A DNA stretch of 64,000 nucleotides from Hypomesus transpacificus (GCF_021917145.1 NC_061063.1:5088510-5152509), one strand, 5' to 3'. Positions 1 to 13,199 are shown, counted from the first letter of the stretch. The notes: generated by a model from the letters alone, not told the origin. Numbers and translations are program-made.

Positions 1-2880
1 TACTAGTCTAATCTTGATTTGATATTAACTATTCATTTTATGTTAATCACTGATAGATGGATTTATTGATGGTCCCATCAAATCCACTGTAGCTGCGAGA
101 CCAAAACATGAGTCACACACTGTATTTAAAGTGCTTCAGCCTTGTCATGACTGCCAAACGGAAGACAAACCATAGTGGCTACTTCTGTACACAAGGAGGT
201 ATTTTGAATCACTGACTATGTTTTACTTACACACAGAAGTCGAGTATTATAATGTTTTGCTTCAAACAGTAAATCAATTACTTTTTTTGTAATTGATTTA
301 CAACATATTATTAGGAACAATTACAAAACAAATTGCCAAATGAACAAATAGTTTAGACACATAAGATCGATAACGAATTACACACCTACTGGCAAGTAAA
401 CGGATACCATAACAAGGTCTAACATAACCAAACATGAAATATTTATCAGAGGCTGGACTTTGTGTCATGGTTGGATAATACTGTATTGGTTCACTTTACT
501 AAATTTGTTTATTTATTAAGATATACTATTTATGTATTTATCTATTTGTTAATTTATTCAATTCCTACCGTAGTGTGTTTTTAATTCAGTAGATAAGCTG
601 TTCTGTTTAACTGCCCCTATATCAATAGCTTTTTGTAGCTAGCTATATTACACTTTGCGGCTAGCAAAAATGTGAAATTTCTGTAATGATTTGCACATTC
701 CAACACTAAAATGGCATCAAATTTTTGTAGTTTATAATCCTTAATAGATATCAGTTGTCTTAGAGGTAGTCTCTCTGCACTTAACAACAGAGTAGACATC
801 TTGAATAAAAAAACTGCAGATGGCTTGAAGTGGTTGAAACATCTCATAAATGTTCTGTATAGAACAGGCAATAGTGAATGAAAAAGCAACAATTTAGACA
901 AGCTATTTTATAGCCTCTCAATCTTATTCACAGCGACCCTGATGATGCTCAGAACTGAACTGTATTCAGACAGACCTGTTCATCTTAGACAGCCGTAAAA
1001 GCTGGGCCACATAAACATGACTGCTTTCTGAAGCAGCCCACCACCTGGTATTATTAGTTGTGCTGCTTCCTGTGTTTGGCCACAGAAGCAGGGTACATAG
1101 TGTAAACTGGATGTCCAGAACAGTGGAATTGAAAATGAATGTTTCTGTGGAGAACAAAAGTCAATGCCTATATTCTGCATATTGTGGCACTTTCCTCTCT
1201 ACAATATGTTTGTTTTGTTAACCCTATCCTCCCCCCTCTCTCTCTCTTTCTCTCTCTCTCACTCTGTCTTTCTCCCTGCCATGCAGGTTGAACATGTCTT
1301 ACCTGTATTGACAACATATCTTTCTTGCTTCACTCTCTTTCCTCTGTTATTCTTAAGATGCTATTTTTGAGAGAATCCTGAATCTGCTTAGAGATATTGA
1401 ACATGTATTGTGTGTTGTGAGGGACCATGATAACAATGTAAATATTGTATTAGGCTGTATAAGGTTATCTTCAGTAAGTCTGATTCTAATTATGATTATT
1501 GTTACTAAGTGATGATGGCTTTGATGATCACTACCATAGGCTATGGCATTTCAGCTAATGTCCTGTCCTTATTTCAAAGACAGTATTTTAGAGATGATAA
1601 ATTCAGAGAATCTAAGTGAGCTCAGTGCTGTATCCTTTAATGCTGTCACTCTCCCCTTTGTACAACAGAGCTATTCTGGGATGTGTGCGTGTGTCTTTGT
1701 ATGCTTTAGACTCACCCCTGACATATCTAGTTTAGCTAGCTCTACGCTAAACCCAACCTATGTGTACTTGCTTTCCTAGGTGATGGTTCTAAGTCGTTAC
1801 AGATGCCCTTGGCTAGGCAGACGAAACTCTAAACTGCTTTTATGGTTTGGAGACGCTGTACACCTCCTCTCCTAGCCTGATAATGCGAGGGATTGCTTGT
1901 TCAAAGAGGCTGCTGTGTACACGTGCTTTTTCTCTGGGGGATATTCTGTTCGTGGATGTTACACATGCATTTGTTGTGTATGAAATCAGTTGTTTGAATA
2001 AAGGAATCCTTTTTGGTTGTGAAAGACTTGGTCGCAGGAATCGACTGTACCAGTCTCTCGCTTTCTCCTCGGTATCTGTCTCTCTGTATCTGTCTCTCCT
2101 CCTTTCTTTCCTTTCCTGTCATCCTCTCCCTGTATCTCTCTCTCTCTTCCTCTCCCTTCATCTCTGAGGTGCTATTTATAGTTGCCCCGGTTTTCTCCAT
2201 CGCCACCCCCCCCCCCCCCTCTCCCTCCCTGTCAGAACATGAAGTATATCTCTCTATTAGCGGGTCCATCACTAAGAGATGCTAGTTGTTTCTATGTTTG
2301 TGTTTTTGATTGTTTCATGACACCATTTACTGGCCTCTGTGCATATGCAGCATGTTTTTTCAACACATTAATGATATACTGTGTGCTTTTACCTTTGCTT
2401 TAAAGGAAGGCCAGCGCATTCCTTGTGTTAGCATTACTGACATCCATTAAACTCAAGCACAGGCTTGGTGCACAAGCTCAGCTATGAAGATAGGCTGGGA
2501 GGAGAGATTGTGTGTGATTGTGGAGAGAGAAGAGGAGAGGGGAGGGAGGAGGGGGGGGGGGGGACCAGGCCAGACTGTGTCTACAGGATCACAGATGGTC
2601 ATTTAGCCTCCCAAAGAGACCCAGCGTCTCTGAGATCATTTAACTTGGACTGCCGCCGCATGATTCTGTGCTTCGTCCCACCTTTCTGTGTCTGCACGCC
2701 GCCCGCCCCCCTTCCTGAGTGTTAGTGTCGGCACGCAGCGACCAGGTACTTACAGACCCGGCACCTCAGCTGCATCCACAGGCATGATTATCCTTCAACA
2801 CACACACACCCCACATGCACACACACACCCACACAATACTTTACATGTGCACGTGTTCAGCGGGCCCCAACAACCAATGC
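1..2880. other. Intergenic DNA with no supportable gene
   Basis: This stretch is AT-rich up to about 1200. It then carries pyrimidine-rich low-complexity tracts (about 1230-1275 and 2050-2230, ending in a C-run near 2207-2219), a G-run near 2550-2563 and a CA-rich stretch at about 2800-2835. The open frames are short, lack recognisable domains and overlap simple repeats. The part nearest 2880 lies just beyond the predicted 3' end of the minus-strand TMEM268-like gene. Confidence 0.6.
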
Positions 2881-2905
2881 CGACCGTCGAAAATACAAAA
2901 ATATA

Positions 2906-2911
2906 TTTATT
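2906..2911 (-). terminator. Polyadenylation signal of the TMEM268-like gene
   Basis: The plus strand reads TTTATT, so the minus strand has AATAAA about 136 bases past the stop codon at 3047-3049. The position fits a short 3' UTR. No cDNA evidence is available. Confidence 0.5.
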
Positions 2912-3046
2912 GTTTCTACAAATCATCAACAGAAAACGGGTTAGTGAAAATATGCAGGGTTGTCCTACAGTTTTCTGGGATGTAGTATAGTGACAGTGGT
3001 TGTTAAAGGAGGATATATAATCCAGGGTGTCCCCTCCAGAGAGGCT

Positions 3047-5657
3047 CTAGCAGCGAAGCACCCTGACCTGGATGTACTGGCAGAGGCAGAGGGTGGCGTT
3101 GGGGCAGTGGCTCCTCCTGGACAGCCGGCTCCCACGGCCCCGGAGCGGCAGACTCTCTGAGACCAGCAGCTTGACGTACGCTGCACTGTATGTGAGGAGG
3201 AGCTGCTGAGCTACGGCCTAGGACACATGGGAAAAAGACACGGGAAGTGAGACGGCAGCGATTGGGATGGCTGCCATTTTTTCGAGGACGTCTTAACGTA
3301 TGTCTGCACTGTCGTGGAAGGGCCTGTTTACATGAGGAATAACTGTTTGTGTGCATTAGACAATGTTGAGCTGCATGCTGAGGTGGACGTGGTTACAAAA
3401 GGCTTGGGAGTTGTGTTTGACATCATTTTCTCTCTCTCTCCCTCTCTCTCTTTCTGACCTGGGATGGGAGTCTGAGTTCTGGTACGAGGCTGTAGTTGGT
3501 GGTGAGTTTGGTGTCCTCCCGGTGGCTGTTGGAGGTATTGTGGTCCGTTTTCTGCTCCGGAAGCAAAGGCCTTTCTTCATCAGAGCCCTCTTCGACCCGT
3601 GAACCCACCTCAGGGTCAGGGTTCATGACCTCTGACACCAAGAGGAGATGGGACATCCTTTTCTTCAGTTTCTTCTGATTTAAAGAAGACACAGTTGAGG
3701 CAAAGTTGACTTGATTGGTTGGTTATGGAACTGCAGTCCATTTCCCTCGAGACAATGACACCAGACACTCCCAAGCCACCAACTTAAAGAATGTACTTTA
3801 CACAAGATTAAATACTCTGTTAGTGTGAAATTTACGAGTGTCATAAATGCTTGTCCTCATGTCAATTAGCGAGGAGAATCATTTCAAACAACAGAATGCG
3901 TATTGATTTATGCATATTGCTTCCTAATGTCCTTCAAAACAGTATGTGTAGAGCGCTGTACATGAGAACGGTAACACACACAGATCAATAAACCGGGGGG
4001 GGGGGGGGGGGGGTAGGGGGGGGGGGGTACCTGGGCCTTGTTCTCTCCCACAGCCTTCAGATCCTCCACAGTTTCAGTCAGGGCCCTCAAACAAGGGGTC
4101 ATGTCCCAGTATACACAGAACAGCTGGCAGATGGACAGATATAGGCAAGGAAGGAAAGAAAGAGCAAGTAGAGAGAGAGAGAGATGGATGGATGGAGTGA
4201 AAAAGAAAGAGGCAGAGTAGAAAGAGTACAGAGAGAGAGAGAAGGAGAGAGAGAGTGGCGGTGGGTGGCAATGTTGTTGTTGTGATCTGGCACTTGGTCA
4301 TGGCACACATTCCCACCACTAGACCTGACCTACCTGTAATTTCCCAGTGCAGTTCTGCACCCAGTCGGCCACGCCCACTAACAGATTGTGTGCGCTCATC
4401 ATTTCGTTTACCTGGATCAAGCGCACATCCACGTTCATGTTGATCTGGAAGGGCACCATGTCCAGGACTCAGACAGATATGACAAATCCATTCCAAATAA
4501 CCATCTATCCACACTAGGTTTGCAAATGCCTGACCTCCATCATGCTTATGAATAGGGCACTGCTTGACACATCAAGGTAGACATACTCTCTGTACAGTGC
4601 AGCAGCTAGAAGGAACGCCTACCTTCTTGTTGCTGTTGTGCAGTCTAAGAACTATGGCAGTGGTGAGTAATATGGAGACTAGGCTGACAGACAGGTAGAG
4701 CACCCAGTAGTCTGTGATGGAGAGGTACAGATGGAGGGTGGAGTACACTGCACACCAGAACACAATATAGATCACCTGGAGAGGAGATTGACAAGCTGGC
4801 TTTATACAGGAGATTCTGACAAAGCAACAGAAAATGCTCCGACATAATGTTAGGCACTAGAACTGGGACACTGATTCAGGTGCTTCTTATGTCTGAGCAC
4901 AGTGATAGTTGAATAATAAAATAATAAAACACAGTCAACTGGAACATGAGTGAGAGTGTGGGGAGGTGGAAGTATACCGGAGCCAAGATCAAGTGGAAGA
5001 AGGAGGAGTTGAAGAGCAGATATCTCCTGACTGACACGTGGTCAAGAGCAGTCTTTAAAGGGCTCTCAAAGTCCCCCACTGGAATCTGCAATGATGCAAC
5101 CAAGAATCACATGATAGATTATCTCGACAGAATCTGCATGAGTGTGTGTGTGTGCATGTACAGTACGTGTGTGTGTGTGTGTCTATGTGTTCATTGACCT
5201 GGAAGCCCTCTTTCTCCAGCAGTGCCCTGCAAATCGTCAGATCAAAGCCAGGGACCAGCATGGATGAGCTAGGCACTGCCAGCACACACTGACCTGGAGG
5301 AGAAGACGGGGGGAAGAAGAGAGGGTGAATGAGTGTTTAGACTGACAGTATCAGATTGTGACAGACACTAAGTGAACAGAACGTACCAAAAAAACAAGAA
5401 GGCAGATTCCGAAAAGAGAAATAGAGAGCAATAGAGAAAAACAGAAGAAGGTAAGGCTTATAGGGTTCAGCTAGAGACGCGCTGGCAAGACAAACCCGGA
5501 ACATTCAAGGTTTGATCTCGATACATATCTGTGCCACAATTCGTTTTTTTAACTACCAACCGTTGGTATATCTGGAAGATCTGTTGGTTTCAGTTTCAGT
5601 CTGGGCCTTGGCGTGTCTGGGCTGCATGTCAACATCGCTCTCTGTGTCCCCCTCCAT
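3047..5657 (-). CDS. TMEM268-like two-pass membrane protein, 8 coding exons, 347 aa
   Basis: Coding exons in transcript order are 5561-5657, 5199-5293, 4978-5085, 4623-4775, 4334-4444, 4031-4123, 3459-3674 and 3047-3217. All junctions are GT-AG and the frame stays open to TAG. The product of 347 residues compares with about 342 in human TMEM268 as I recall it. Shared landmarks are N-G-Q-(C)-V-L near residue 32, a [V/R]RRY(L/I)(I/L)(F/Y)NS motif near 84-91, two hydrophobic segments (about 93-113 and 124-144), a VDVRL motif after them, and a C-terminal segment with QLL-x7-YVKLLV, like human RQLLAVFGGYYIRLLV. The acidic stretch EEGSDEERPLLPEQ (about 248-261) corresponds to the human acidic, proline-containing linker. 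The start was chosen because MEGDTESD opens the exon whose donor joins in phase to the N-G-Q motif. Molecular function is unknown. A noncoding upstream exon is possible. It is transcribed divergently from neu1. Confidence 0.85.
3995..4027. repeat. Poly-G tract beside a splice donor
   Basis: Nineteen G, then TA, then twelve G. On the minus strand it is a poly-C run that starts three to four bases after the donor of TMEM268-like exon 6 (exon edge at 4031). It is probably length-variable. Confidence 0.9.
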
Positions 5658-7535
5658 CGTTACAAAATCCTTCGGGCCCAAAAGTATAAACATAATGGTT
5701 GTTCATGAGCATGCTGCCACTTACTCTTAAACCACAACTAGACTTAATGAGTGCACATGTATGCACACTTCACACTAGAGTCAAGATTTCTGCAGTGTGG
5801 GTGAGAAGAAGGCGATAAGAATAAAGAAATAAACTCAGAAAGCATGGTGAATACTGCAGAATCTGTGAGCACGGTTGCTTGGTCTGTTTACTTGTCTGTT
5901 TCCTGTGTGGGATTCTGTATTTTATCTGCTAGTATAAGATAACTTCCCTGATGTGTGATGAAGGGTGTTGAAAACACTAAAGGAAGAGATATACCTTTTC
6001 AACGTTTGAATACATTTGAATAAATAAATACGTTTTAAATCATTTACGTATGTCAGTGTATGAACTGCAACTCAATCTGAGAATCCATGTCCAATCTTTA
6101 GCTCTGTGACAGCTCTGTCGTAATCTGGGCCTGAAAAAGCAAGTGAAGAATTGTCTCATGATTCAAAAGTAACACGTTGCAACAAGAAGCAACAAACCAT
6201 TTTGCTTCTGCTTTTCAGGTACTGTCACTGTTACTGTGCGAACACTTTCAGTCACTGCCTTACATACTTTAAATTGTGAAGCGGTCTTGCGTTATAGTTC
6301 AAAGTTCATGTTTTGTGGCAGCCTTTAACAGCTTTACCACCACTGACAGTTGTAGATCTTGATCAGATTGGTGTGGATTAAACCAAAAACTATTATTTTA
6401 AGCACCACAGCAACTGTGTCTTGTTTTTGTGTTGTCAAAGATAAACATGCCAAACATAGGTAGTACTCAAAAGTATCCAGGACATCTCTATTTATATCAT
6501 ATATTTACTATAGATAACCCCTGACCTATATTTTCACCCTAAGGTAACACTTTACATGGTTTCGCAGAGGAACAGTACACGATATGTATGAAACAAACTT
6601 ACGGTGACGCCAGTCCACGGCTGTCTTCAACAGTTCGCCTTTCCCTTAGACAGCTCAACAGTCTGAGCAAAGGGATGAAAGAGAAACTAAACTGAGAGAG
6701 AATAGTTACTCTCAGACACAGCTGTAGCTTTTCAGTTCCTATTTTTTCTGCCTCCCTCCCTCCCTCTGTCTCTTGCTATTTTTAGTTAGCTTGATAGAAA
6801 GGGAGACACATTTCAGCAGGCAAGTGTGAAGCCCTGATGTCAACTCCCAGCCCTCTATCTCTCTTTCCCTCCCCCTCCCTTACTAGTCTTTGTTACACTG
6901 TCTCTCTCTTCCTAATTCTCACATCCTCTGAAAAGTGAAGAAGACATGTCTTGAAACTATTGCCTTCTACCTGTTCCCAAGAATACTGTGCATGTGCTGC
7001 GTGTGTTTGCATGAAATGTGTGTGTGTTTATCTACTACCAACTGATGTGTGTCTGCATGTGTGTTCTGTGATGAGTAACACACGAACCATGTCTTGGGGT
7101 AACACACACATGCCCATTTCCTCTCCAACTCCTCCTCTTTGTCCTACATTATAGGGACCTCACAGCATTCAACAATTTTCTACATTCAATATATGGAATA
7201 GTTAGCTCTAGCTTTTGAAATTCTAATTGTATGCTTAAACGCAGAATTCAAGACACTATATTGTGTCTATAATTAGACACTAATGCCAAGTTACAAACAG
7301 GTTGATGAAGTTGAAGCATCTCATTAGCTTCCTGCTAAATCCCTTTAACTATTCCCTTGAGACACTACATGTTGTGTAATCAATTGAATTATATTATCAT
7401 AATAAGATAAGATAAGTAAAATAATAAATGACATATCATGACATACCATAATTGCATGCTGTATTTAACCAGTGTAGATCCTACTGGCCTTACGAACCAT
7501 ATACTTTTATGTCAACCCTCTCTTTCTCTCCCTTC

Positions 7536-7575
<40 letters not shown>

Positions 7576-8834
7576 GTGTGACTCAGATCAGGAAGGCCAC
7601 ATGACTGAAGGAATGCAGTCTGTGCTTCTCAGCCTAGAGTGAATAAAAGAATGAATGAATAAGTCCACTTAATGTGTGGTCTATGTATGCAGGAATCTAT
7701 GAAATCTCTTCTAAATGTTTTTTTAGACAATAACACATTCCGACACACATCCATCTGTAATTGCTACAGAGGCTCTTAATGGTTGTATAAACAGGCTTCA
7801 GCTGGTTATACTTTGTACATTACCATTCCTATATTATCACACAAACTACACACTCCTGAATACCCCAGTTGTCTTACCTGTTTAGGTTGCTGTCACTTTG
7901 TCACTCGGAACCACAGCTGTTGGTGTTCTGGGAGTCATGTTTCTGGTCTGGTGGTTTCGGGGCTGAGATTGTCACACACTAAACTCGGAAGGGATCCTAG
8001 GCTCACACAAACACACACACAAACACACGCATATGCATACATACCCGCACGCACACAAAATGTACACACATTCTTAGAAACATTTTTAACTAACTTAAAC
8101 CAGTTTTTGCATCCAGATATTTTGGATAACAAATAATGTTATGTTTATTCAAACAACATGCTGTGGACCTTATGCACTCACGTTCAACCTGGGCCAGAAG
8201 CACAGAGAATGACACGAACATACTATACAGTAATACTATAATACTGTAAACTCTGACACAATTAAGTCACAAGTCAAATACAAACTTTAAGAAATAATGA
8301 AATTAAGTAACCTATGCTGCCGCACACATACCAAAGAGATTGGGTGCCTTAGATTTAACCACACTGTTAAAGACAACCCTATTTCCATTGCAATAAATGG
8401 ATAAATACGTGTATGTTGACAGAAAGGCGTTAGCAGTACAGTGCAAAAGTCTTACCCAACTTTTTCTTCGAAGCAAGTGCGTTCCCTTGTGGAATACAAG
8501 AGTAAGTAGGCCTATGTTTGATGGCTGCACATGTATTTAAATACCTAATGTTCATTTAATTATATTGTATAGCCAAACAGAGAAGATTAAAAACAAAACG
8601 ATTTCCGTGTGAAACCATTTATAATCATTTTACCAATTTTATCAGTGATGGATTTATTGTCGACCAACCCACTTGGACCTATGAACGGTTGTTTTCATAT
8701 TTAAGTGTGATTATGTGAATATGCTGCCTGGGCATGTTCAATTTTAAAGCTTGTTTGACTTTTTCTCCATTTTATTTGGTTTCGATCATATGATTTATTT
8801 ATATATTTCTTCCAGTGCCATATGACAAAACAAA
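5658..8834. other. Intergenic DNA between the TMEM268-like gene and neu1
   Basis: No coding exon is recognisable. It must contain the TMEM268-like promoter and any 5' noncoding exon, which I cannot place. It includes CT-rich patches near 6740-6770 and 6855-6915, a (CT)n microsatellite at 7539-7572, and a CA-rich stretch near 8003-8065. Confidence 0.6.
7539..7572. repeat. (CT)n microsatellite
   Basis: A near-perfect CT dinucleotide run of about 34 bases between the TMEM268-like gene and neu1. Confidence 0.9.
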
Positions 8835-8844
8835 GTCACGTGAC
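8835..8844 (+). promoter_or_regulatory. CLEAR-type E-box (GTCACGTGAC) upstream of neu1
   Basis: A perfect 10-bp palindrome GTCACGTGAC lies 162 bases before the neu1 ATG. It matches the core of the CLEAR element bound by TFEB/TFE3/MITF at promoters of lysosomal genes. NEU1 is an established member of the human CLEAR network. The match is direct; binding in this species is inferred. Confidence 0.75.
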
Positions 8845-9005
8845 CCAACCTCTGTCATATGATGTGACCAAAGTGTTTCGATCAGGATGTGGATATGGTC
8901 ACTGTAAGCTAGCAGGCTAGGGTAGTGTTACTTGAAGCTTTATCTGTGTCGATTTTCTGACATTTACAAGACAACAGTAAACCGTAAAGGAACATACCAA
9001 ACAGC

Positions 9006-11707
9006 ATGTTTGCAAGACCGTCTTCTATGCGCGTGAGATGTGGAATCGCTGTTCTTTTTTCCTTTGTGTTAAGTTACTTTGAATGCACTGTAAATGGCCT
9101 GGAGGTAGGTCAACGAGCAAGCTGAACAGCTATCTTTCAATTAATTCCAAAAAGATCTTGGGTAAAATACTAAAATTTCAAGGGTAGCCAACAATGTACG
9201 ATGTTTTCTGGAATTCCATGGCATTCAAAACCTGTGTTTGGTAATTCCAGAAGTTGGCTTTATGTTTTGGTGTTGGTACCTTATGTGCCTGCCTATAGTA
9301 GTCGCAATATGTTGTACGGTCATGCTTAAGGACCTTTCGTAAACATCCTTCCTGCATCGAACTTGCATGAACTGATCTTGTCATGCTTTCAGTGATATTT
9401 TTAAATAAGCAACAAGACACATCACCTGAGGAACTTTACCTACACTGGCACTACTTGCTGATTGCTCTGTCACATGCTGTTTTTGTCAGTCAATTGTCTC
9501 TTTCAACAGTCAAGGTAGCCGAAGTCTGTTTCACTGTTTAGATTCACTCACCGCTACCTCAAGCTAACAGTCAGCATTCTTAGAACGTGGATTTCTTTAC
9601 TGAACCCCCCCACCCTCATGTCTTCCAGATTGACCCTTTGGTTTATGACGAGCAGTTGTTGTGGGTGGCCGGAGGGGCTGGGGAGGTGAACACCTATCGT
9701 ATCCCCTTGCTCAGCTTCACCCCAAGGGGAAGTCTGCTTGCCTTTGCAGAGGCTAGGAAAGCATCACAAAATGACATAGGAGCCAAGTTTATTGCCCTGC
9801 GTCGCTCAACAGACAGAGGTATGGTACCCTCCCTTCAGCATACAGACAGACAGACAGAATATAATTCAGTAAACATTCAATCAAAACCTTTTTCTAAAAA
9901 AATATAGAGACACTTAAGTCAAATCTCTCCATCTCCTAGGGGCCACCTGGTCTCCCACCTCGTTCATAGTGGATGACGGTTCTCTGGAGGATGGCCTTAA
10001 CCTGGGCTCAGTGGTGGCGGATGAGGAGCAGGGCTCCATCATGCTGATCTACTCTATCTGTTTCCACCGCTACCACTGCAGCCCCTCAAGCACCATGATG
10101 GTGGAGAGTTTGGACGATGGCCTGAGCTGGAGCACCCCACGCAACCTCTCTGTCCAGCTGGGGGTGAAGAGCTTTGCACCCGGGCCTGGTTTCGGCATCC
10201 AGGTTGGTGGTCATGTTTTGCTTGGTTTGTAATGATTAGTAATGATCAGTATCGTACTCACGTTATAAGGCTTCTTCTGGTCAACTCTCAGTGGATGGTT
10301 ACATTCAGGACTGGTTTTTCCAATCATTAAGTTTGGTCCAAACCAAGTGATTGGTTGTGTTTATTACAGTCCTGCAGCACCCACAGATACTGGATGTATT
10401 CAATTGTACTATCAAACCTTTTAGATGTATGGGTTGCTAACAGGATGTGAAGTTTATTTCAGCAAATATGACAAAAAGTGCATCTCAACAACATACCAAC
10501 CCGGCACCTCCTGACAGTGGACTGTGTGCTGAGTCTGTCTGTCCTCCTGTCCATGTCCATCCTCACAGAAGCGCTACCCCCCAGCGAGAGGCCGCTTGGT
10601 GGTGTGTGGTCACGGCAGCATTGAGGGGGATGGGGTCTTCTGCATCCTGAGTGACGACCATGGACGAAACTGGAACAATGGCGCCGCGCTGAAGAGCATC
10701 CCCTACAACCAGCCCAAACAATCCGGAGACTTCAACCCAGACGAGTGCCAGGTTAGACCAGGGAAGGACTGGAGAAACTTTTGGCTGGTCAGAGTTTCTT
10801 ATCCACTGTTGTGCCAGTGAGCTAATTCTGGGAATTATTTAAATTTTATGAATAATCATTGACTAAGGGACCCATAAAAGTCTATACACAAGTTGGTGAT
10901 TTCGAAACATTTCTGTGGAGGAATTGATGAGTAAAGCTGAGTCTTTGTACCATTATTTACTTTATTTACCAGACTTGGTTTTCCAGCTCAGTCATTCTGT
11001 ATGCCTGCCTCTTTCCCACCATCTACCCTGCCTCCCTGTCTGTATCCTTAAACCCATCCATCCCTCTTGCCTCCCTCCATCCATCTATCCTTTCTCCTCA
11101 GCCTGTAGAGATGGAGGACGGCAGCATTGTCATCAACGTGCGCAACCAGAACAACTACCACTGCCGGTGCCGTGTGGTGGTGCGCAGCCTGGACGGAGGG
11201 GAATCTCTGCCCTTGGAGGAGCTGATTTTTGACTCCACCCTGGTGGACCCTGCGGTGGCAGCGGGGGCTCTGCAGAAGGAGGGGGTGCTCTACTTCACCA
11301 ATCCTGCCAGCAGCCAACAGAGTAAGGACCAAGGGGGTGGGGGCTCTGTGGATGGGCTGAGTAGTGGTAGAGCATGGACTGCAGATTAAGAGGGGCCTCC
11401 CCTAAATTGGCTTGTCTGCTAAGTCAAATGGTTTTAAATGATCATTTGTTTTTCATTTTTCCATCCTTCCCAATTTGTCTGCCTAGGGGTAAACCTTACC
11501 CTCCGCTGGTCTCTGACCAATGGCACGTCGTGGGAGAAGAATGCTGTTCAGATATGGGCCGGGCCAAGTGGCTACTCGTCTATGACATCACTGGGGAGCG
11601 ACTACCCTGAGGACAGGAAGTACATATTTGTCATATACGAGAAGGGCCACAAGGACTATGACGAGACCATCTCATTTGCCAAGATCCATCTCTATGGAGG
11701 ACGGTAG
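9006..11707 (+). CDS. neu1: Lysosomal sialidase 1 (neuraminidase-1), 6 exons, 391 aa
   Basis: Exons: 9006-9104, 9629-9818, 9940-10202, 10569-10751, 11102-11321 and 11487-11707; GT-AG throughout and the frame closes on TAG. The product is a glycoside hydrolase family 33-type exo-sialidase. In the family it removes terminal sialic acids in lysosomes as part of the complex with cathepsin A and beta-galactosidase. Visible features: an N-terminal hydrophobic signal (about residues 10-25); the YRIP motif at 56-59, whose arginine is one of the sialate-binding triad; Asp-box repeats STDRGATW (93-100), SLDDGLSW (153-160) and SDDHGRNW (212-219), plus a weaker SLTNGTSW; conserved NQNNYHC near 260 and NLTLRWS near 321-327 containing further catalytic-site arginines; NLT and NGT sequons shared with human NEU1; and a C-terminal ISFAKI-x-LYG close to human ISVAKISVYG. 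Human NEU1 is 415 aa; most of the difference is at the N terminus. Confidence 0.96.
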
Positions 11708-11886
11708 AGCTGGGCTGGGGCAGGAGTGTCTTAATGTGGACAGTTGTATCATTCATGTCTTATATTGGCCAATAATGGGCAACATTAGATTTGATATTCT
11801 CTCAGGAACTATTTAAATCTGTGGTTTTATTGGCACTATTTACTTAAAATGTCCTGGGTGTTGGAAGTAGGAGAGGTGGAGGAAAC

Positions 11887-11903
11887 GGGGGGGGGGGGGG
11901 GGG
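11887..11903. repeat. Poly-G run in the neu1 3' UTR
   Basis: Seventeen consecutive G about 180 bases after the neu1 stop, inside the predicted 3' UTR. Confidence 0.9.
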
Positions 11904-12961
11904 TGGATGTCCAAGGTTTTTAAAGAAAGAAAAAGCCAAGAAAGTTTAAAGCCCAGTTTCACAGACAAGGATTAAGCCTAGTCCTAAAGTAAGAGGAAAA
12001 ATGTAATGAAGATCTCCATTGAAAACTGTTTTAGTCTAAAACAAGGGTTAATCCATGTCTGGGAAACTGGGTCTAAAAGTTTAAGCCTCCTGCTTTTTTT
12101 CCTCAGAATGGATAGAATGATAAAAATGTATACTTACATTTAATTTGAAGTGTATCACAGTACCATCCCATCTATACAGGTGAATGACTGAAGATTACTG
12201 TTGGAATGAAGCTGGGTCAGTCTGCCTTAAGCTAAAAAATACCAGTCCTCTTGCTGAAGCTTGAGTGATGTGATGCACACGGTGCTGGTGTCAACTTCCT
12301 GCCCGCTGTGAATGAGGAAGTGTTGGGGGGGAGGAGGGAGGAGGGAATGACGATGAGGATTGACCACATTAGTGTCCCTTCAGACCAGAAAGATAGGAAT
12401 TGTGTCAGTTAAACTTTGAGCTCTTATTACAGAAACAGTGTAAATTAAATATCACAGAATCAATGCTTTGTTCTGAATGATCTTGCATGCTAATAACTCT
12501 CCATTAAGAATGAGTTCACTGACTGCACTTTGATTGAGTTAGTATCAGTTAAATTGCCATATGTTATGGCCCAAATGTTTTCCCAGATTTTTTGAAAAAA
12601 TCTGTTTATATAATGATGTGAAATTCTAACATTTTTTATGAACTTTTCTGAGAAGTTAGTGTGTTCCTTAATTAACAGTTTAATAAATGCACGCCATTTC
12701 AATATTCCATATTTTTATATAGAAATGTAGCCCTTCCCACACAGTTCTTTTCATTATGAAATTAACAATTATGACAAAGGGAGCTATTCATGTATTGTGT
12801 CTGGATTCCTTTATGGAAATTGTTCATATTTTGTTTAATAACATTCAGAGGGAAAGGAAACATTGCTTTTAGTTATAGTAACATAAAGAAGCAGACCACA
12901 TTGAAAGCATCATATTTGTGTCCCAAATTATTTGCTCTGATCAGGTTGTGATTGGTGTATG

Positions 12962-12967
12962 AATAAA
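12962..12967 (+). terminator. Candidate neu1 polyadenylation signal
   Basis: AATAAA followed by a TG-rich stretch (TTTGTGTTTACACACATG), as expected of a cleavage region. A second hexamer at 12682 may give a shorter transcript. Confidence 0.5.
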
Positions 12968-13199
12968 CTTTGTGTTTACACACATGTTTTAGTGTTATCT
13001 TTATTCATTCAAGTGTCGGTACCTAGATCATAAGTATTGATATGATGCGTAAACAATGCGTTACATAAAAAAAACAGTGCGTGATTTAAAGATAAACTAT
13101 TGGGAGAAGAAAATCTGAATATTTGGGCTGATTGGACCAAAATCGGAATCGGAACTCCTTATTATAATTCTGCTCCGCCTTCTTTGCGTGCCCTCCACC

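Larger units (their letters stand above)
11708..12990 (+). other. Predicted neu1 3' UTR
   Basis: No coding signal follows the stop. Two AATAAA hexamers occur at 12682-12687 and 12962-12967. The second lies just before the sequence changes toward the prrc2a promoter, so it is a plausible main polyadenylation site. Confidence 0.5.
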
